DNA from: Semisulcospira habei
Lineage: Eukaryota; Mollusca; Gastropoda; Semisulcospiridae
DNA length: 64,000 nucleotides
Assembly: GCA_036245525.1 (NCBI GenBank)
Contig: BTPG01000003.1
Location: forward strand, 163,056,760-163,120,759
Direction of reading: 5' to 3'
In this document: positions 9,197-20,254 of the stretch, piece after piece
Layout: each line of letters starts with the position of its first letter
How positions within the stretch are numbered: the stretch's first letter is position 1
Position numbers and translations under genes: made by a program
Notes under the pieces: generated by a model
The model's input: the letters and a program-made list of their open reading frames with translations, nothing else
What the model was told of the DNA's origin: nothing
Database searches by the model: none

Positions 9197-10092
9197 GATA
9201 CTTTTGTTTCAAGATGTTGAAAGCAGATAATATGTTTGAAACTGTGAAAATATGTTTGAAATTGTGTATATATAGGTGTGTGCGTGCATATCTCTGTGTG
9301 TACAAATATGATGAATATGTGCCTTGTGAAGCTGTCATTATTCAAATTACAATGAAATGTGTGGAAAGAGTTCTCATAAATTTGTGAATACCATAGGAAA
9401 ATATACACATGGAGCTCTGGAGGACTTGTTACTACATGTAATAGCAGGATCCATAGGGTGAACCTAGACTGATTTGAAATTAGGCATGCGATATTGAAAC
9501 CAACCCAATGCACAAAAGGCTGTGGGGCCAATGCTCGATGGCCTTTGTGCACTGGGATGGTAATCTGAATTTCAAATGATGTGTCAGGTTACGCCTTTGG
9601 CAAGTTTACTGTCACAGTCACAGCAGCTGCCTGCAAGAATAATAGCAACAGTGTTGACATGTACTCTAAAAGCTAGTATGTTTTTACCAGTGTATTTATG
9701 TGTATTTAACCCCTTCACTGCCATTGGACACAGATTGTGCTTCAGAAATCTTTGTTCAACACCAAAGAGCCCACGCTGTCTAATGATCATGGATACAAAG
9801 TAGTGTTTACAAGAAACAAATCTGTATGAACCCCTTAGCTGTGGGGATTCACAAGGATCTGTGCCTCTTACATTTAGGTGTTGTACAATGCTACAGGAAT
9901 ATCTGGGGGTGTGATGAGACATTGTATGTTTCACATGTGCGTGTGTGTGTGTGAGAGCGAGGAATGTGGATTATGCAGCATTGCATATCTGACATGTAGT
10001 TCGAGTAGAACAATTCATGAGGTTCCTTTTTCACTTTTCCTTGGTCGTCAGCAGATGTGTTCTCAATCAGGGGGAGTTGCATTTTATTGTGA
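9197..10092 (+). other. Probable RBM17 3' UTR
   Basis: No coding signal follows the RBM17 stop. The stretch holds a short P3-like fragment near 9831-9871 and a (TG)n run near 9939-9951. It ends at a candidate polyadenylation signal. Confidence 0.45.
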
Positions 10093-10098
10093 AATAAA
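10093..10098 (+). terminator. Candidate polyadenylation signal AATAAA for RBM17
   Basis: An AATAAA hexamer follows TTTTATTGTGA about 900 nt past the RBM17 stop, with T/G-containing sequence downstream. It is the most plausible signal before the convergent ALG10 gene, but other hexamers cannot be excluded. Confidence 0.35.
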
Positions 10099-10139
10099 TC
10101 TTTCTGAGTGATCTGAAATTTGGACTGCTTACTGTTCTC

Positions 10140-10225
10140 AACCCCTTCAGACATGATACACTACAGCAGGAAATGGATCTGCTGTAATAGTTCAAGGGTA
10201 GCGCCATATATGTTTGGCACTTTCC
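10140..10225. repeat. P2 repeat, left part
   Basis: Contains AACCCCTTCAGACATGATAC, ACTACAGCAGGAAATGGATC and TAGTTCAAGGGTAGCGCCA; the complementary right arm is absent. Confidence 0.45.
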
Positions 10226-10789
10226 ATGTGGAGGGAGCCTTTATTTTGTAGAGCTGCGACACATCCAATACAAATATGCCCTGTGAAAAGACTGGTACGG
10301 GTGGTAACTGAGCTTTTCATTGTGATGCAATGAGAATCTTGCTTTTATAAAAAAAAAAAGACTTACTTTTACCTTTACAAGGCAGAAATAGTAAATGCAG
10401 CATGACTCCTCTTACTCACTTTCTCTACACCTCTCTCTCTCAGTTCACTTCAGGTTTCTCTCACTCTCACTATACACAAGCTATACAACAGCAAGTAGTT
10501 GAAAGGACACATTTAATGTTTGTTGCAAAATCTACAACTCGCTCTCCGTTCACACACTACAGTGGTTATCGGCCATTACAGATCAAAGAGGTGCCTGATA
10601 AGCATGGTGACCAAGTTCATCTGGCACTAGAAGTATCATGGTGGATTCATCTCCTGGGATGGTTACAAATTATTCTGGAATTTCTGACTTGGAATGCAAA
10701 GGTCCAACATAACATATATACATGGGTGAAAGTTGACAAGTGTGATAATACTGCAGAACCTGTTTTGAGTGACCACCCTTAACTCATTC

Positions 10790-11000
10790 TACCCCAACAC
10801 CGAAATCCCCCAATTTTGCCGTTGTCCTCTGAAGACAGCATTGCAGTGCAGGACACAGATCGACCATGATAGTTCAAGGGCGATGCCAGAATAGCTTGGC
10901 GCCCATAGGCGCCAAGCTATTCTGGCATCACCCTTGAACTATCATGCTCGATCCATATCTTGCTGTGGTGTGTCTGGGGTAGAACGAGTTAAAAGAGATC
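10790..11000. repeat. P2 full-length palindromic element
   Basis: The core arms at 10865-10903 and 10908-10946 are 39 bp each with a single mismatch (left arm CATGATAGTTCAAGGGCGAT...). Outer CCAACAC...GACAC and GTGTGTCTGGGGTAGAACGAG blocks extend the palindrome. It lies between the convergent RBM17 and ALG10 genes. Confidence 0.75.
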
Positions 11001-11005
11001 ACCTG

Positions 11006-11092
11006 TCATTAAAGACCACCATTTAGGTGGCTAAGGTCACTCAAGTGGCCGTAGATATCCAAATTGTGGTCTTTAATGGCAGGTGACACTTT
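11006..11092. repeat. Hairpin repeat, about 87 bp
   Basis: TCACCTGTCATTAAAGACCA faces TGGTCTTTAATGGCAGGTGA across a 40-bp centre. Only one copy is seen in the window. Confidence 0.7.
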
Positions 11093-11560
11093 TTGTCCCT
11101 CATGACTTACCTTGGGAGCATGTCCGTCTTTTAGACCATTCTTGCAAAAAAGGGAGGTTGTTCAAAACAGCTTCTTCTTGTTCTAGTTTACCAAAAATTA
11201 AAATAGGCCAGTATCTGTCAAGGTGTTATGGGGTGTCAAAACATTTATTTGCAATTTCAAAGCTGTTTTTCATGTGGCATTTTTTAAGGCATGATATTTT
11301 TTTTAAACTTCTATTACTCCCAAAGGGATGTCAACAAAAAAAATTTGCATGCAAGATTTTCAGTTTATGATTTTCCGTCTGCTTCAACAGCAAAGCAAGC
11401 ACAGCCATACTCTTATGAACATGTTTTATAGCTAAATGCACCCCTTGCCTTTCAAACTGAGAATACTGCAAATTGTGCACATGCTCCATTAAACACAAAT
11501 AATACTTAAGCATTTCATAATGACAGCAGTATAGATACATCATTAGAAAAAAAAGAAGAA
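11093..11560. other. Intergenic, no feature seen
   Basis: AT-rich spacer between the convergent RBM17 and ALG10 genes, with several poly(T) runs and no convincing ORF or repeat. Confidence 0.4.
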
Positions 11561-11567
11561 GATCCAA

Positions 11568-11825
11568 TTCAATACAATACAATACAATACTACTTTATTA
11601 ATCCCTCATGGGGAAATTCACATTTTTGCCACCACAAGTGCTGCTTACATTCACTCACTCGCACATTCCACAAATTACAATACTAACAGAGCTACACAAT
11701 GGACAATGACTTGGAACGGGTGAAGCCTGTCGCCAAGGCATCTAATGGCCAGCGCCAGGGGCCTTATCCCGACCCGAACCTCCCTGACAAAAATAGAATA
11801 CTAAGACAGCCCTATGTCCCCTGAA
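11568..11825 (-). repeat. Retroposon 3' tail with (CAATA)n
   Basis: Five or more CAATA/AATAC repeats precede ACTTTATTAATCCCTCATGG and GGAAATTCACA. On the opposite strand this reads as a LINE or SINE 3' end (CCCCATGAGGGATTAATAAAGT) followed by a (TATTG)n tail, as in RTE-related retroposons of animals. The 5' part is undefined. Confidence 0.5.
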
Positions 11826-11932
11826 CACACTATTATAATGTTCTTTATTAAGTTCCTACTTGGCTAAAACTATTACATAAAACAAGTTAACAACAGAAAC
11901 AAAATACCCGCGTCAATTCTTGACCTAATTCT

Positions 11933-12988
11933 TCACCACATAAATCTTTGTTTAGAATTTGTAGTTTGCCAGAGAAATGGCTTGTAAACATACATGTACA
12001 CAGTCAATGAATTGATCAGAAGATAAAACAAGACTTCCAGAATCAAGGCACCTTTGGATGGCATGGTCATATGGAGGCGGAACAACATGTAGGGCATGAT
12101 AAAGTAACGAAACTCTACCATTCTTTGTGGAACCAAAGTGGCTGCACAGCACAGTATGTAACTCAGCTTCCAGAAGATGTCCCTTCTCTGCAGCAAGTAC
12201 CATACTGACCAAAATGCAAAATAATACGCTGGAATCAGAAGGTATTTCATGTACTCGTTTCGTCTGATCAGTTTGGAGAGAAAGTAAAAATTGTAATGGC
12301 GATTATCGGCAAGATTATACTCATGCACATACATGAATTTTCGGAAGAAAAGTATTGCTAGTGCGAGAAAAACTGTTGTTTTCATGGGATTCATCAAAGC
12401 ATACTTCAAGAAGCTTAGAACTTTCTGGACTGAAACCATGTGCATAAATGAGAAAAATGCTGTTACAAGCAAAAAGTAGTACAGCTGAGAAAAATTTGTG
12501 CATGGCTGATGGTTGCTTCTATCCCCTACAACAATTCCTTTGTTGATAATCACAAATGCCACAAACCCTACACCAACGAAACTGTAGCTCCACACTTTGC
12601 TGAAAATCTCAGTTACCAAAATCCAAAACTGTTTGGGATTGTAAAGCAAAGATCGCCCAATCATTAGCAAAGTTCTTGAAAGAATAGTCCAATCATCAAC
12701 GTGCGTCTGCTCGGCACTATCCTTTTTTTCAAGCTGTAGCCATTTTATGAATACTTTCCCTTTGGTCAATCCAGCGCCAAACACAACCCACACAACATTC
12801 GTTTGACGGAAGAAGATGGCGATAGTTCCCAGTAAGGCAGCGGGCAGATGTTTATCAGCTAGGGTCAGACTGTAGGATGCAAGCGCAAAGAAGACAGCGG
12901 CAGGATCTGTATAGTACAGATATGTGAAGAAGTGAAGCACTGGAAATGTGGCCAAAGCCAGAGCTGTTAGGACCACCTGGCTGCCATT
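11933..12988 (-). CDS. ALG10: ALG10 exon 3 (bulk of the glucosyltransferase)
   Basis: This large last coding exon (351 codons plus stop) belongs to dolichyl-P-Glc:Glc2Man9GlcNAc2-PP-dolichol alpha-1,2-glucosyltransferase. That enzyme adds the final glucose to the lipid-linked oligosaccharide in the ER lumen. The exon starts after the acceptor TTCACGATTTCAG in phase 0 with NGSQVVLTALALATFPVLHF. Family-typical segments follow: TYLYYTDPAA, FFRQTNVVWVVF, and near the C-terminus MVEFRYFIMPYMLFRLHM. Many hydrophobic helices fit a polytopic ER protein. The open frame continues upstream of the acceptor through intronic repeat sequence, which is not coding. It ends with TGA at 11933. Confidence 0.92.
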   Translation of the reverse strand, partial: NGSQVVLTALALATFPVLHFFTYLYYTDPAAVFFALASYSLTLADKHLPAALLGTIAIFFRQTNVVWVVFGAGLTKGKVFIKWLQLEKKDSAEQTHVDDWTILSRTLLMIGRSLLYNPKQFWILVTEIFSKVWSYSFVGVGFVAFVIINKGIVVGDRSNHQPCTNFSQLYYFLLVTAFFSFMHMVSVQKVLSFLKYALMNPMKTTVFLALAILFFRKFMYVHEYNLADNRHYNFYFLSKLIRRNEYMKYLLIPAYYFAFWSVWYLLQRRDIFWKLSYILCCAATLVPQRMVEFRYFIMPYMLFRLHMTMPSKGALILEVLFYLLINSLTVYMYVYKPFLWQTTNSKQRFMW

Positions 12989-13065
12989 CTGAAATCGTGA
13001 ATTTAAAAAAAAAACATCAGCAACCCTCTTCTGTGCAATGGGGGATGGGATGGGTGGGTATATAT

Positions 13066-13066
13066 G

Positions 13067-13141
<75 letters not shown>
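13066..13141. repeat. (TA)n microsatellite
   Basis: About 70 bp of nearly perfect TA dinucleotides in ALG10 intron 2. It creates spurious Tyr-Ile ORFs on both strands. Confidence 0.97.
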
Positions 13142-13143
<2 letters not shown>

Positions 13144-13206
13144 TTAACATTTTCATGCCAGAACAGCTGTCAGAAAAGCACACAAATTCACTACTGTCAA
13201 AGATCC

Positions 13207-13297
13207 TAACCCTTTGCGTGTTGGTAGCGGTTTTAGTCGCAATGATTCCTACAGGAATCATGGCGACTTAAACAGTTACCGACATGCAAAGGGCTAA
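13207..13297. repeat. P1 palindromic short repeat
   Basis: Best-preserved P1: TAACCCTTTGCGTGTTGGTA on the left, centre ATGATTCCTACAGGAATCAT, right TTACCGACATGCAAAGGGC. Confidence 0.75.
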
Positions 13298-13740
13298 GCA
13301 TGGATGTATGATCCTATCTAACTCTTACATAACTCATGGTTACAAATCTCCCAGTTAGCTCACTTTCACAACTAGTTAATAACCTGGCCAGTGCATGCTG
13401 ATCACAATAAGCAGTGAATGTTTAAAGCTACCAGGTGGACAGAAGTCACAAACCTATACAGTAAACATGATTTTGCAGTGGATGACAAAGCTGCAATTGT
13501 TTTGTGACAAAGGCCCAGCAGGCAGTTGTACAATTTCCTTAACATCTTGAAAGTTGTTCAGTAAATGTATCACTGAGCATGCATACATAAAACACTACCC
13601 TTGAGCGGTTCCATCTCCCAGGACCTGAACAGTTTTCAGGAAAGAACTAAAATAAAGTGATAAAAGTGCTTCTCTCTAAATCGTAATACATGGGATTCCT
13701 GAGAGAAAAATACATATTTGAGAGTTGTCCTCAGAAGACT

Positions 13741-14650
13741 ACATAAAAGAACTTTCTGGAGACAGATTGACCAAGACAGTCAAAGGGTGATGCCAGCGTA
13801 GGGGCCTGATGATGGTGCTTTGACTAAATGCAAATCCGCTGCACCACCATGTGTGCGCTACTGCATCTAGCTCAATTCATAATACAGATACAGTGGAAGA
13901 AATGGGCGACGCGCAAAAATCTGGCCACATGCATGGACCTCTTTCTCAACACCTAGAGTACAACGTTAAACCCTGTAGCAGAGTGCTGTGAAAGAGGCCA
14001 CTCTGCACTGGTTTGCATCCATTGTTTTCTGCTGTGTTCACTCTAAAGTCGAAGTGAATTACTTGAGAAGATGTTGACAACTGATCATTGTTTGAACGAG
14101 CGAGATACCATTAATGTAGAGCTTTTCAGGCTGAGGGAAATATGTGCCTAAAGATTGCTGCATGCACGTTCATGTCGACAGCAGATGTACTTTTGTTTTC
14201 ATTTCATTGGATATGCTAATTTACATAAACCAATGAAAAATGAGCATGGCACGTATTTCCAGACTCGGCTAAAACCTAATAAATGGACGTCTGCTAAAAT
14301 GATGCTTAAATGCAAAAAGCCTTGATACAAAAATATCGGTTTGATCGGCAGATAAGGTTGGTATAGGTTTGTGGCAAAATATCTACTGAGTTTGTTCAGT
14401 TCGGGGTTTGAGGCTGGTGGTTGCTTTGATGGTTGAAAACTGCTCTGGAATCACAATCGCCATGTGCCCGTGTTCTCCCTTGTATTATGAATTGTGCTAG
14501 ATGCAGTAGCGCGCACGCTGTGGCGCAGCAGATTTGCATTTAGTCAAAGCACCATCGTCGGGCCCCTATGGATGCCAGCTAGAACAGTGGCATGCCACTA
14601 GGTGCCAAGCTATTCTGTCATCTCCCCTGAACATTCATGGTCAATCCACA
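13741..14650. repeat. P2 element split by a Mutator-like MITE
   Basis: GACCAAGACAGTCAAAGGGT and GATGCCAGC lie left of the MITE. The matching right side (GATGCCAGCTAGAACAGTGG, GCCAAGCTATTCTGTCATC, CATTCATGGTCAATCCAC) resumes after 14570. This shows the MITE landed in an existing P2 copy. Confidence 0.6.
13798..14570. mobile_element. Mutator-like MITE A, 773 bp
   Basis: Terminal inverted repeats of roughly 95 bp begin GTAGGGGCCTGATGATGGTG on the left and end with the counterpart CACCATCGTCGGGCCCCTAT on the right. Both arms share TTTGACTAAATGCAAATC. The 9-bp GATGCCAGC is duplicated at 13789-13797 and 14571-14579. Long inverted repeats with a 9-bp duplication fit Mutator-like elements. No transposase is encoded. 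Confidence 0.75.
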
Positions 14651-14712
14651 TGTAGCTTGTCAGGGCTGCATGAATAATATGAAGTCATAGAGGCATATAG
14701 TCCTTCTATTAC

Positions 14713-14913
14713 CTTCCCATTAAAGTGCAGTCTGCGAGTGGTGAGGTACAAAATGTAAAGGTTGCCAAGTGAGAACAGTATGTTGATACTTCGAAGCATG
14801 GGTGTGGTACATACAGAAGTCAAGTCACCACCCCCAAACAAAATGGCTGCAGGATACAGTAGTGGGAGAGATGCCATATACAAGCCTGGCAAGGTTGTGA
14901 TCATCGGATCCCA
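14713..14913 (-). CDS. ALG10: ALG10 exon 2
   Basis: An exon of exactly 67 codons starts after the acceptor CAATTTTTCAG and ends at donor GTAATA, phase 0 at both ends. It encodes WDPMITTLPGLYMASLPLLY, a signature of ALG10 early in the protein, and then a hydrophobic segment MLRSINILFSLGNLYILYL. It connects the acidic YMDEVFH motif of exon 1 with the large exon 3. Confidence 0.92.
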
Positions 14914-15055
14914 CTGAAAAATTGTAAAAATACAAATGTACACTTCAATTTTAATATGCAGAAGAGCAACCGGGGATTGACATACTTCTGCATTTGACTA
15001 TGCCCAGATGACACACTACAGGGGCGGATTTTGGGGGTGGGGTGTTACCATGGTT

Positions 15056-15130
15056 ATGGACCCATCTTTCTCTCTCCCCCCCCCCCCCCCCCACCCCCCA
15101 ATTAAAAAAATTATCTTAAAATGCTACATC
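15056..15130. repeat. Low-complexity C/T and A tract
   Basis: A TCTCTCTCC(C)n tract followed by an A-rich run, in ALG10 intron 1. No function is apparent. Mentioned because length errors are likely here. Confidence 0.7.
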
Positions 15131-15772
15131 AGTCTGCACTCAATACAAGTTGCTGTCCATATGCTATAACTGTCTGTCTGCCCAGTGTATTTGAACAATC
15201 CGGTACATGCAATTACAGTCCCATACGCTAAAAGTCGAAAACGGATGTAAAAAAGTGCTTAAGTCGAACAAAAGAAATTTTACGGCCATTTTTTTTACGG
15301 CCAAAGCTGTTTTTTCTATGACCAATTTTACAACAGATAACTCGAACTCGCTAAAGTCAAACTTTGGACAAGTCGAAGGTGTTTCTCCTCTCAAAAGTCG
15401 GACAAGTTGAACTAATTTAAAACAAGATGGAATGAACCATAACCCACAAAGTCCCTACTATATGTATCCATACAAATATGTATGCACGTGTCATAATCAC
15501 CGTTTGCGGGAGCCCTCCCCAGACAATCCACCTGAGGGGAACACAACAAGGACACCTTCACTCAAATGAGATGCTAAGCACATCACCTGAATAAAGGAGG
15601 CACCTGCACTGCATATGCTCCAACTGGGCCCATAAATGGAGCACCCCAGCAAACGGCACATGAGAGCAAGTGGTGTGATCAACCACATGCACTTTGAGTC
15701 CTGAAAGCTGTTCATTTGGGTGTAAATTCGTTCAGTCAAGGATTTGAGAAAACTGCCACAGGAAATAATAAC

Positions 15773-16461
15773 GCCGAGTTGGTATACCTCGCCCTGTGCC
15801 TAGGTGACATGCACCAGCGGCGCCATTGTTGCTGTTTTTGCACCTGACCAGTCGCTCGGACCGGCCCTGTGCACCAGATCGGTTTAGAGGGTGTGCTCTC
15901 TGCACTTGTGATGAGCAATCTCGAAGAAAGAATCACGTGATGTTTGATTGCTGCAAAATAAGATGAATATGCTAGCACCACGAAACACGACATTACACGA
16001 TTTGGCATATTTGAAACAGCTTTTTTCCTCAATGGTGGGGATTTTGGGACATCTGTGTTGCTTTGCGGCAGAACTGAAGCACCATAGTATGAGAGACAAA
16101 TGCACTACAATTGACTTGATTCAGGAATACGCAAGTTCTGATGAGAATGAACTATGCCCGGAGACCTATCTTTTTCGGCCTGTAGGGACGTATGCCCTTG
16201 AACATTTTATGCTCAAGGAAGGGGGGGGGGGGGTGGGGGGGGGGGGGGGGCAACACTAAAATCAGAATCGAACCATTTTTTGACTGCGACCACAATCTTC
16301 CATGGGAACGTATGAGATCACACTACAAGTGCAGAGGCCTACCAGTACGCGCAGTTCTGGAGCACAGGGCCAGTGTGAGCAACCGGACAGATGCGAAAAT
16401 CGCAGTAATGGCGCCACTGGTGCATTTAACCTAGGTAGAGGGCGAAGTATACCAACTCAGC
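15773..16461. mobile_element. Mutator-like MITE B, 689 bp
   Basis: About 100-bp terminal inverted repeats: GCCGAGTTGGTATACCTCGC on the left and GCGAAGTATACCAACTCAGC on the right, with further pairing through GGCGCCA and GGCCCTGTGC. The 9-bp AATAATAAC flanks it at 15764-15772 and 16462-16470. A long G-run lies near 16220-16250. No transposase is present. It differs in sequence from MITE A but has the same architecture. Confidence 0.78.
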
Positions 16462-16659
16462 AATAATAACATTCTGAATTATAGCTGCTTTCAGATGTGT
16501 GGTTACATGGCGCTGGGAAAGTCCCGTGAATTTACTTTGTCTGTCTGTCTGGCTCACCCCAGCATCAGAGAGATTCATTTCAGGTGTCAGTAAATTCTGA
16601 TGTGCTTTTATCATAAAACCTCCTATTGGTTCTTTTTGTCTGTTCAACATGACTTTTTA

Positions 16660-18547
16660 TCTATCAGAATGATTAAAAAGAAGCATAAGTTATATAAAAG
16701 ATATCTTCAAGCTAAAGAAGGAAGGATTATCAAAGATATATTACTTAGTGAAACGACTTGGAATTAAATTAATAAAACATAATAAAAAATCACATGAAAA
16801 TTTTTTTGCAGATAAATGTAAAATGAACCCTAAAATATTTTGGAAGTATGTACATGAACAAACTAAATATAATTCTGGAATAAATGCACTTAAAAAACAA
16901 GATGGCACCCTTGCTGTAGCAGATCATGAGAAGGCAGCAACCTTGAATAAATTTTTCTCAAGTGTATTTGTGGAAGAGAATTTGAGTAATGTTCCCTTGC
17001 TTGGTAGAAGCTCAAAATCGAATGGGTGCACTATAAAAGATATCGTAATAACTCCTGATATTGTCAAGAAAAAATTAAAAGAATTAAATCCTTCCAAAGC
17101 TCAAGGTCCAGACTCCCAGAGTTTTACAAGAGTTGTGTAATGAGTTGGCAGAACCACTTTATTTACATTTTCCCTTGCATCAGGTAGTATACCACGAGAC
17201 TGGCGAACCGCAGAGGTAAGTGCTATTTTGAAAAAAGGTTCTAGGTCAGATGCAGGAAATTACAGACCAGTAAGTTTAATGTGTATTGTATGTAAAGTTT
17301 TAGAGTCTATAGTCCGAGACGAGATCATTAATTATTTTACTGTGAATAACATGTGCACTGAATGCCAACATGGTTTCAGAAAAAACAACGATCATGTGTC
17401 ACTCAATTACTACAGGTTATGGATGATATAACTTCCTTACTTGACAACAAAAAAATCAGTCAACATCATATACTTAGACTTCAGAAAAGCATCTGACACT
17501 GTTCCTCATGAAAGGTTTCTTCAGAAGTTAGAGGCCTATGGTGTATGTGGAAACATTACCAACTGGATAAGAAATTTCTTACGTGAAAGAGAGCTAGTGG
17601 TGAAGCTTGGAAATGCAATATCAGACAAAATAAAGGAGCTGAGCGGTATACCTCAAGGAAGCATCCAGACTGTGTTAATAGCATGTGCAAAGTATTCACA
17701 GATGATACTAAAATCTACAATGAATCGAGCAATAAAGACATGTTGCAGTATGATTTTGATCACTTGCAAGAGTGGTCCGACACATGGGATTTGCATTTTA
17801 ATGTAGAAAAGTGTAAGGTTTTGTATGCTGGAAGGAACAATCTTGAACATGATTACTTGAAGAAAGTTAACAGTGACATTAAGAAGGTAGCATCTTGTGA
17901 GGAGGAAAGAGACTTAGATGTTGTTTTTGATAAAGTTCAATCTTTTGACCTTCATATTTAGAACTGTATCTAAAAGGCCAACAAAATGGTTGGAGTAGTT
18001 AAGTGAGCCTTTAATTATTTGGATAAGGACATTTTTAGTAAACTGTATAAATCACTAATCAGACCACATTTAGAATATGCAAACATTGTATGGTACCATG
18101 GTTTAAAGAGACAATCAGTTGCACTTGAAAGGGTACAGAGATGAGCAACAAAGCAACAAAGAATGTAAAAATATGACTTAGACAAATATTTTGGACTACA
18201 CTCCTTACGTGGATGTAGAATACATGGATACTTAATCCAAGTTTTTAAAATTTATAATGGCATCGACGGCTTAAATTGGAATGACTTTTTGGCAGCACCG
18301 TTTTGTGACAGAACCCGAAACTCTGAGGGGAAGATCTTTGTATTGCATTGCAACACTGAGGAAATTTTGTTTTTCTAACAGATGCTACTGTTTGAAATGA
18401 TTAACCAGTTTTATTAAAAACAGCACCTAACATAATTTCTTTTAAAAACCAGCTGGATGAATTACCAAAATTTAAAGGGATTTTCTATTGCTATGATGAA
18501 TGATTTGTAGGAAAATCTGCATGCATAACAGACCTATAAAGTAATTA
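16660..18547 (+). pseudogene. CR1-like LINE, degraded copy 1
   Basis: A decayed reverse transcriptase spread over several frames. Recognisable pieces are NPKIFWKYVHEQTKYNSGI, DAGNYRPVSLMCIVCKVLES, the motif-A region YLDFRKASDTVPHE, GIPQGS, an FTDD variant of the YADD box, and SLIRPHLEYANIVWY. Multiple stops and frameshifts make it inactive. Its 3' tail is interrupted at 18547 by another LINE and resumes near 19495 (AGAAAGGACATTTGCAAAGG), judged by copy 2. It lies in ALG10 intron 1. Confidence 0.8.
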
Positions 18548-19494
18548 AACAGTTGTTTGCAGACGACTCTGGTCTCTATGACTCATTTCATCCTGAAAGT
18601 GTCTCCGTTTCTCAGACAGTGCAGGAAATCGAGTCGTGCAGCCAAGAAATCAAGTCCTGGATGTCAACCAACATGCTGAAGTTAAATGATGATAAGACTG
18701 AGGCACTTCTGTGTGGACCCAAGAACAAACTGGGTGTGGAATCTCTTGATGCCATCCGTGCTGGTGAGCATCTCATCCCTTTCTCCAAGACTGTCAGATA
18801 TCTTGGTGTCTTTGTCGATGCCAGTCTTACCATGGAAGACCATATCAGTGCTGTTGTCAGGGGATGCTACTTCCATCTTCGCTCCCTTGGGAAACTATGA
18901 CCTGTCCTGACAGCCAAAGCCGCAAATGCTATCGCCGTTGCCCTTGCCCTATCCAGACTGGACTACTGTAACAGCCTGTCTTCGGGGTCTGCCAGAGCAA
19001 CAACTCAGACATCTTCAACTGGTTCAGAACACTGCCGCCAGAATTGTCACAAGAACCCAAAGAAGGGAGCATATCACACCAGTCAAGCAAAGAACTGATC
19101 GCAAGGTTCTCACTCTGTGCCACAAGTCTGTAAATGACCCAGACTCACCAGAGTACCTCCAGGAAATAGTCCACACCATAACCCTCCGAGGCAGCTCCGT
19201 TCTGCTGTCCGGTCCAAACTCTGCACCCCAAGTATTGAAAGCCACACAAAGAAGCGACTTGGTTTCTGGGCATTTTCACACTGCGGACCTAAGCTGTGGA
19301 ATGGACTGCCACAATCCTTGAGGGACATTGACTGCATTGGCACCTTCAGGAGGCACCTCAAGACCCACCTGTTTCTTGACTTAATTCTAGGACTACTGTG
19401 CACCAGAGTCTTTTTTTTGGGTTTTTTGTGCCCTGAGCATGCTGCTAGCATGGAGTGGATGCGCATTACAAGTGGACATCCTCCTCAAACTTGT
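18548..19494 (+). pseudogene. L2/Rex1-type LINE fragment nested in the CR1-like copy
   Basis: A 5'-truncated RT fragment starting at FADDSGLYDSFHPE (the FADD box), continuing LNDDKTEALLCGPK, VRYLGVFVDASLTMEDHI, LSRLDYCNSL, LQLVQNTAARIVTR, and ending with SLRDIDCIGTFRRHLKTHLF. These C-terminal blocks are typical of L2/Rex1-group elements. One stop (TGA at 18898) and a few indels are present. The flanks join the two parts of the CR1-like 3' tail. Confidence 0.78.
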
Positions 19495-19682
19495 CAAAGA
19501 AAGGACATTTGCAAAGGCCTCACAGCCTATTTTGGCCTCACACATACTACTTATATAGTACTACTACTTATTCTCATCTTAGAAGAACGAAAAAATGTTT
19601 CCCATGCAGGTTCGACTCAAGTGTCGTAGACTGTATTATGTATAATCACCATCTCTTGCTCTTCACTCTGCAAAGCTGATAC

Positions 19683-20136
19683 TATCTATCTATCTATCTA
19701 TATCCCGTAGTCTTGCCGACCATTGGGGCACCACTGATGACTTGGCAACCAGCTCCCTCCATTCTTCTCTGTTCTCTGTCATTCTTAGCGTATCGCCCAG
19801 CCTCAGTCCTGTCCACTCCAAGATATTGTCCTCCCATCTTTTCCTCCGTCTTCCTCTCCTTCGTCCTTGCACAGTGCCTTGCAGGATTGTTTTAGCAAGT
19901 CCTGCTGAATGTGTGACATGCCCATACCACTTCAGTTTGCATTTTTTCATAATGGCTAATAGGTCTTCATAGGGCCTGATGGCTTGCCTGATTCTGCTTC
20001 CCACTTCCTCGTTCGTGATGTGATCTCTGTATGAAATGCCAAGCAGCCTTTGAAAACATCTCATTTCAGTGACTTGTAGCCTCCTTTCAATCAAGGTCTG
20101 GGTATTTGCCAGCTCAAATGATCTAAAGCTGATGAA
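19683..20136 (-). mobile_element. RTE-like LINE 3' end with 12-bp target duplication
   Basis: The minus strand encodes the C-terminus of an RTE-like ORF: RCFQRLLGISYRDHITNEEV, KCKLKWYGHVTHSAGLAKTI, LQGTVQGRRRGRRRKRWEDN. It ends in a (TAGA)n tail at 19683-19700. CAAAGCTGATAC flanks the unit at 19671-19682 and 20137-20148. It is strongly 5'-truncated with an open frame, so relatively recent. Confidence 0.82.
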
Positions 20137-20254
20137 CAAAGCTGATACATGGTATGCATAATGTGCAACGCTTTTGTGTGTGAGAAAGAAAGAGAGCGCG
20201 AGAGAGGTGTCTTCTGGGGGAGGGGTGGATTTCCGAAATGACACATACACACAT

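Noticed and set aside
10402..10782. 126-codon plus-strand ORF
   Set aside because: It overlaps P2-like sequence, has no recognisable domain, and lies in intergenic DNA after the RBM17 3' end.
12989..13261. N-terminal extension of the ALG10 last exon ORF
   Set aside because: It runs through intron, the TA microsatellite and a P1 repeat; a good acceptor at 12989-12991 and phase agreement with exon 2 place the exon start at 12988.
13038..13271. ORFs of alternating Tyr-Ile on both strands
   Set aside because: They are translations of the (TA)n microsatellite.
15497..15739. 80-codon minus-strand ORF considered as an ALG10 exon
   Set aside because: It lacks any ALG10 motif; the true first exon with YMDEVFH is at 21465-21617.
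15884..16434. Short ORFs on both strands at 15736-16434
   Set aside because: They lie within the Mutator-like MITE and its G-run; none resembles a transposase or host protein.
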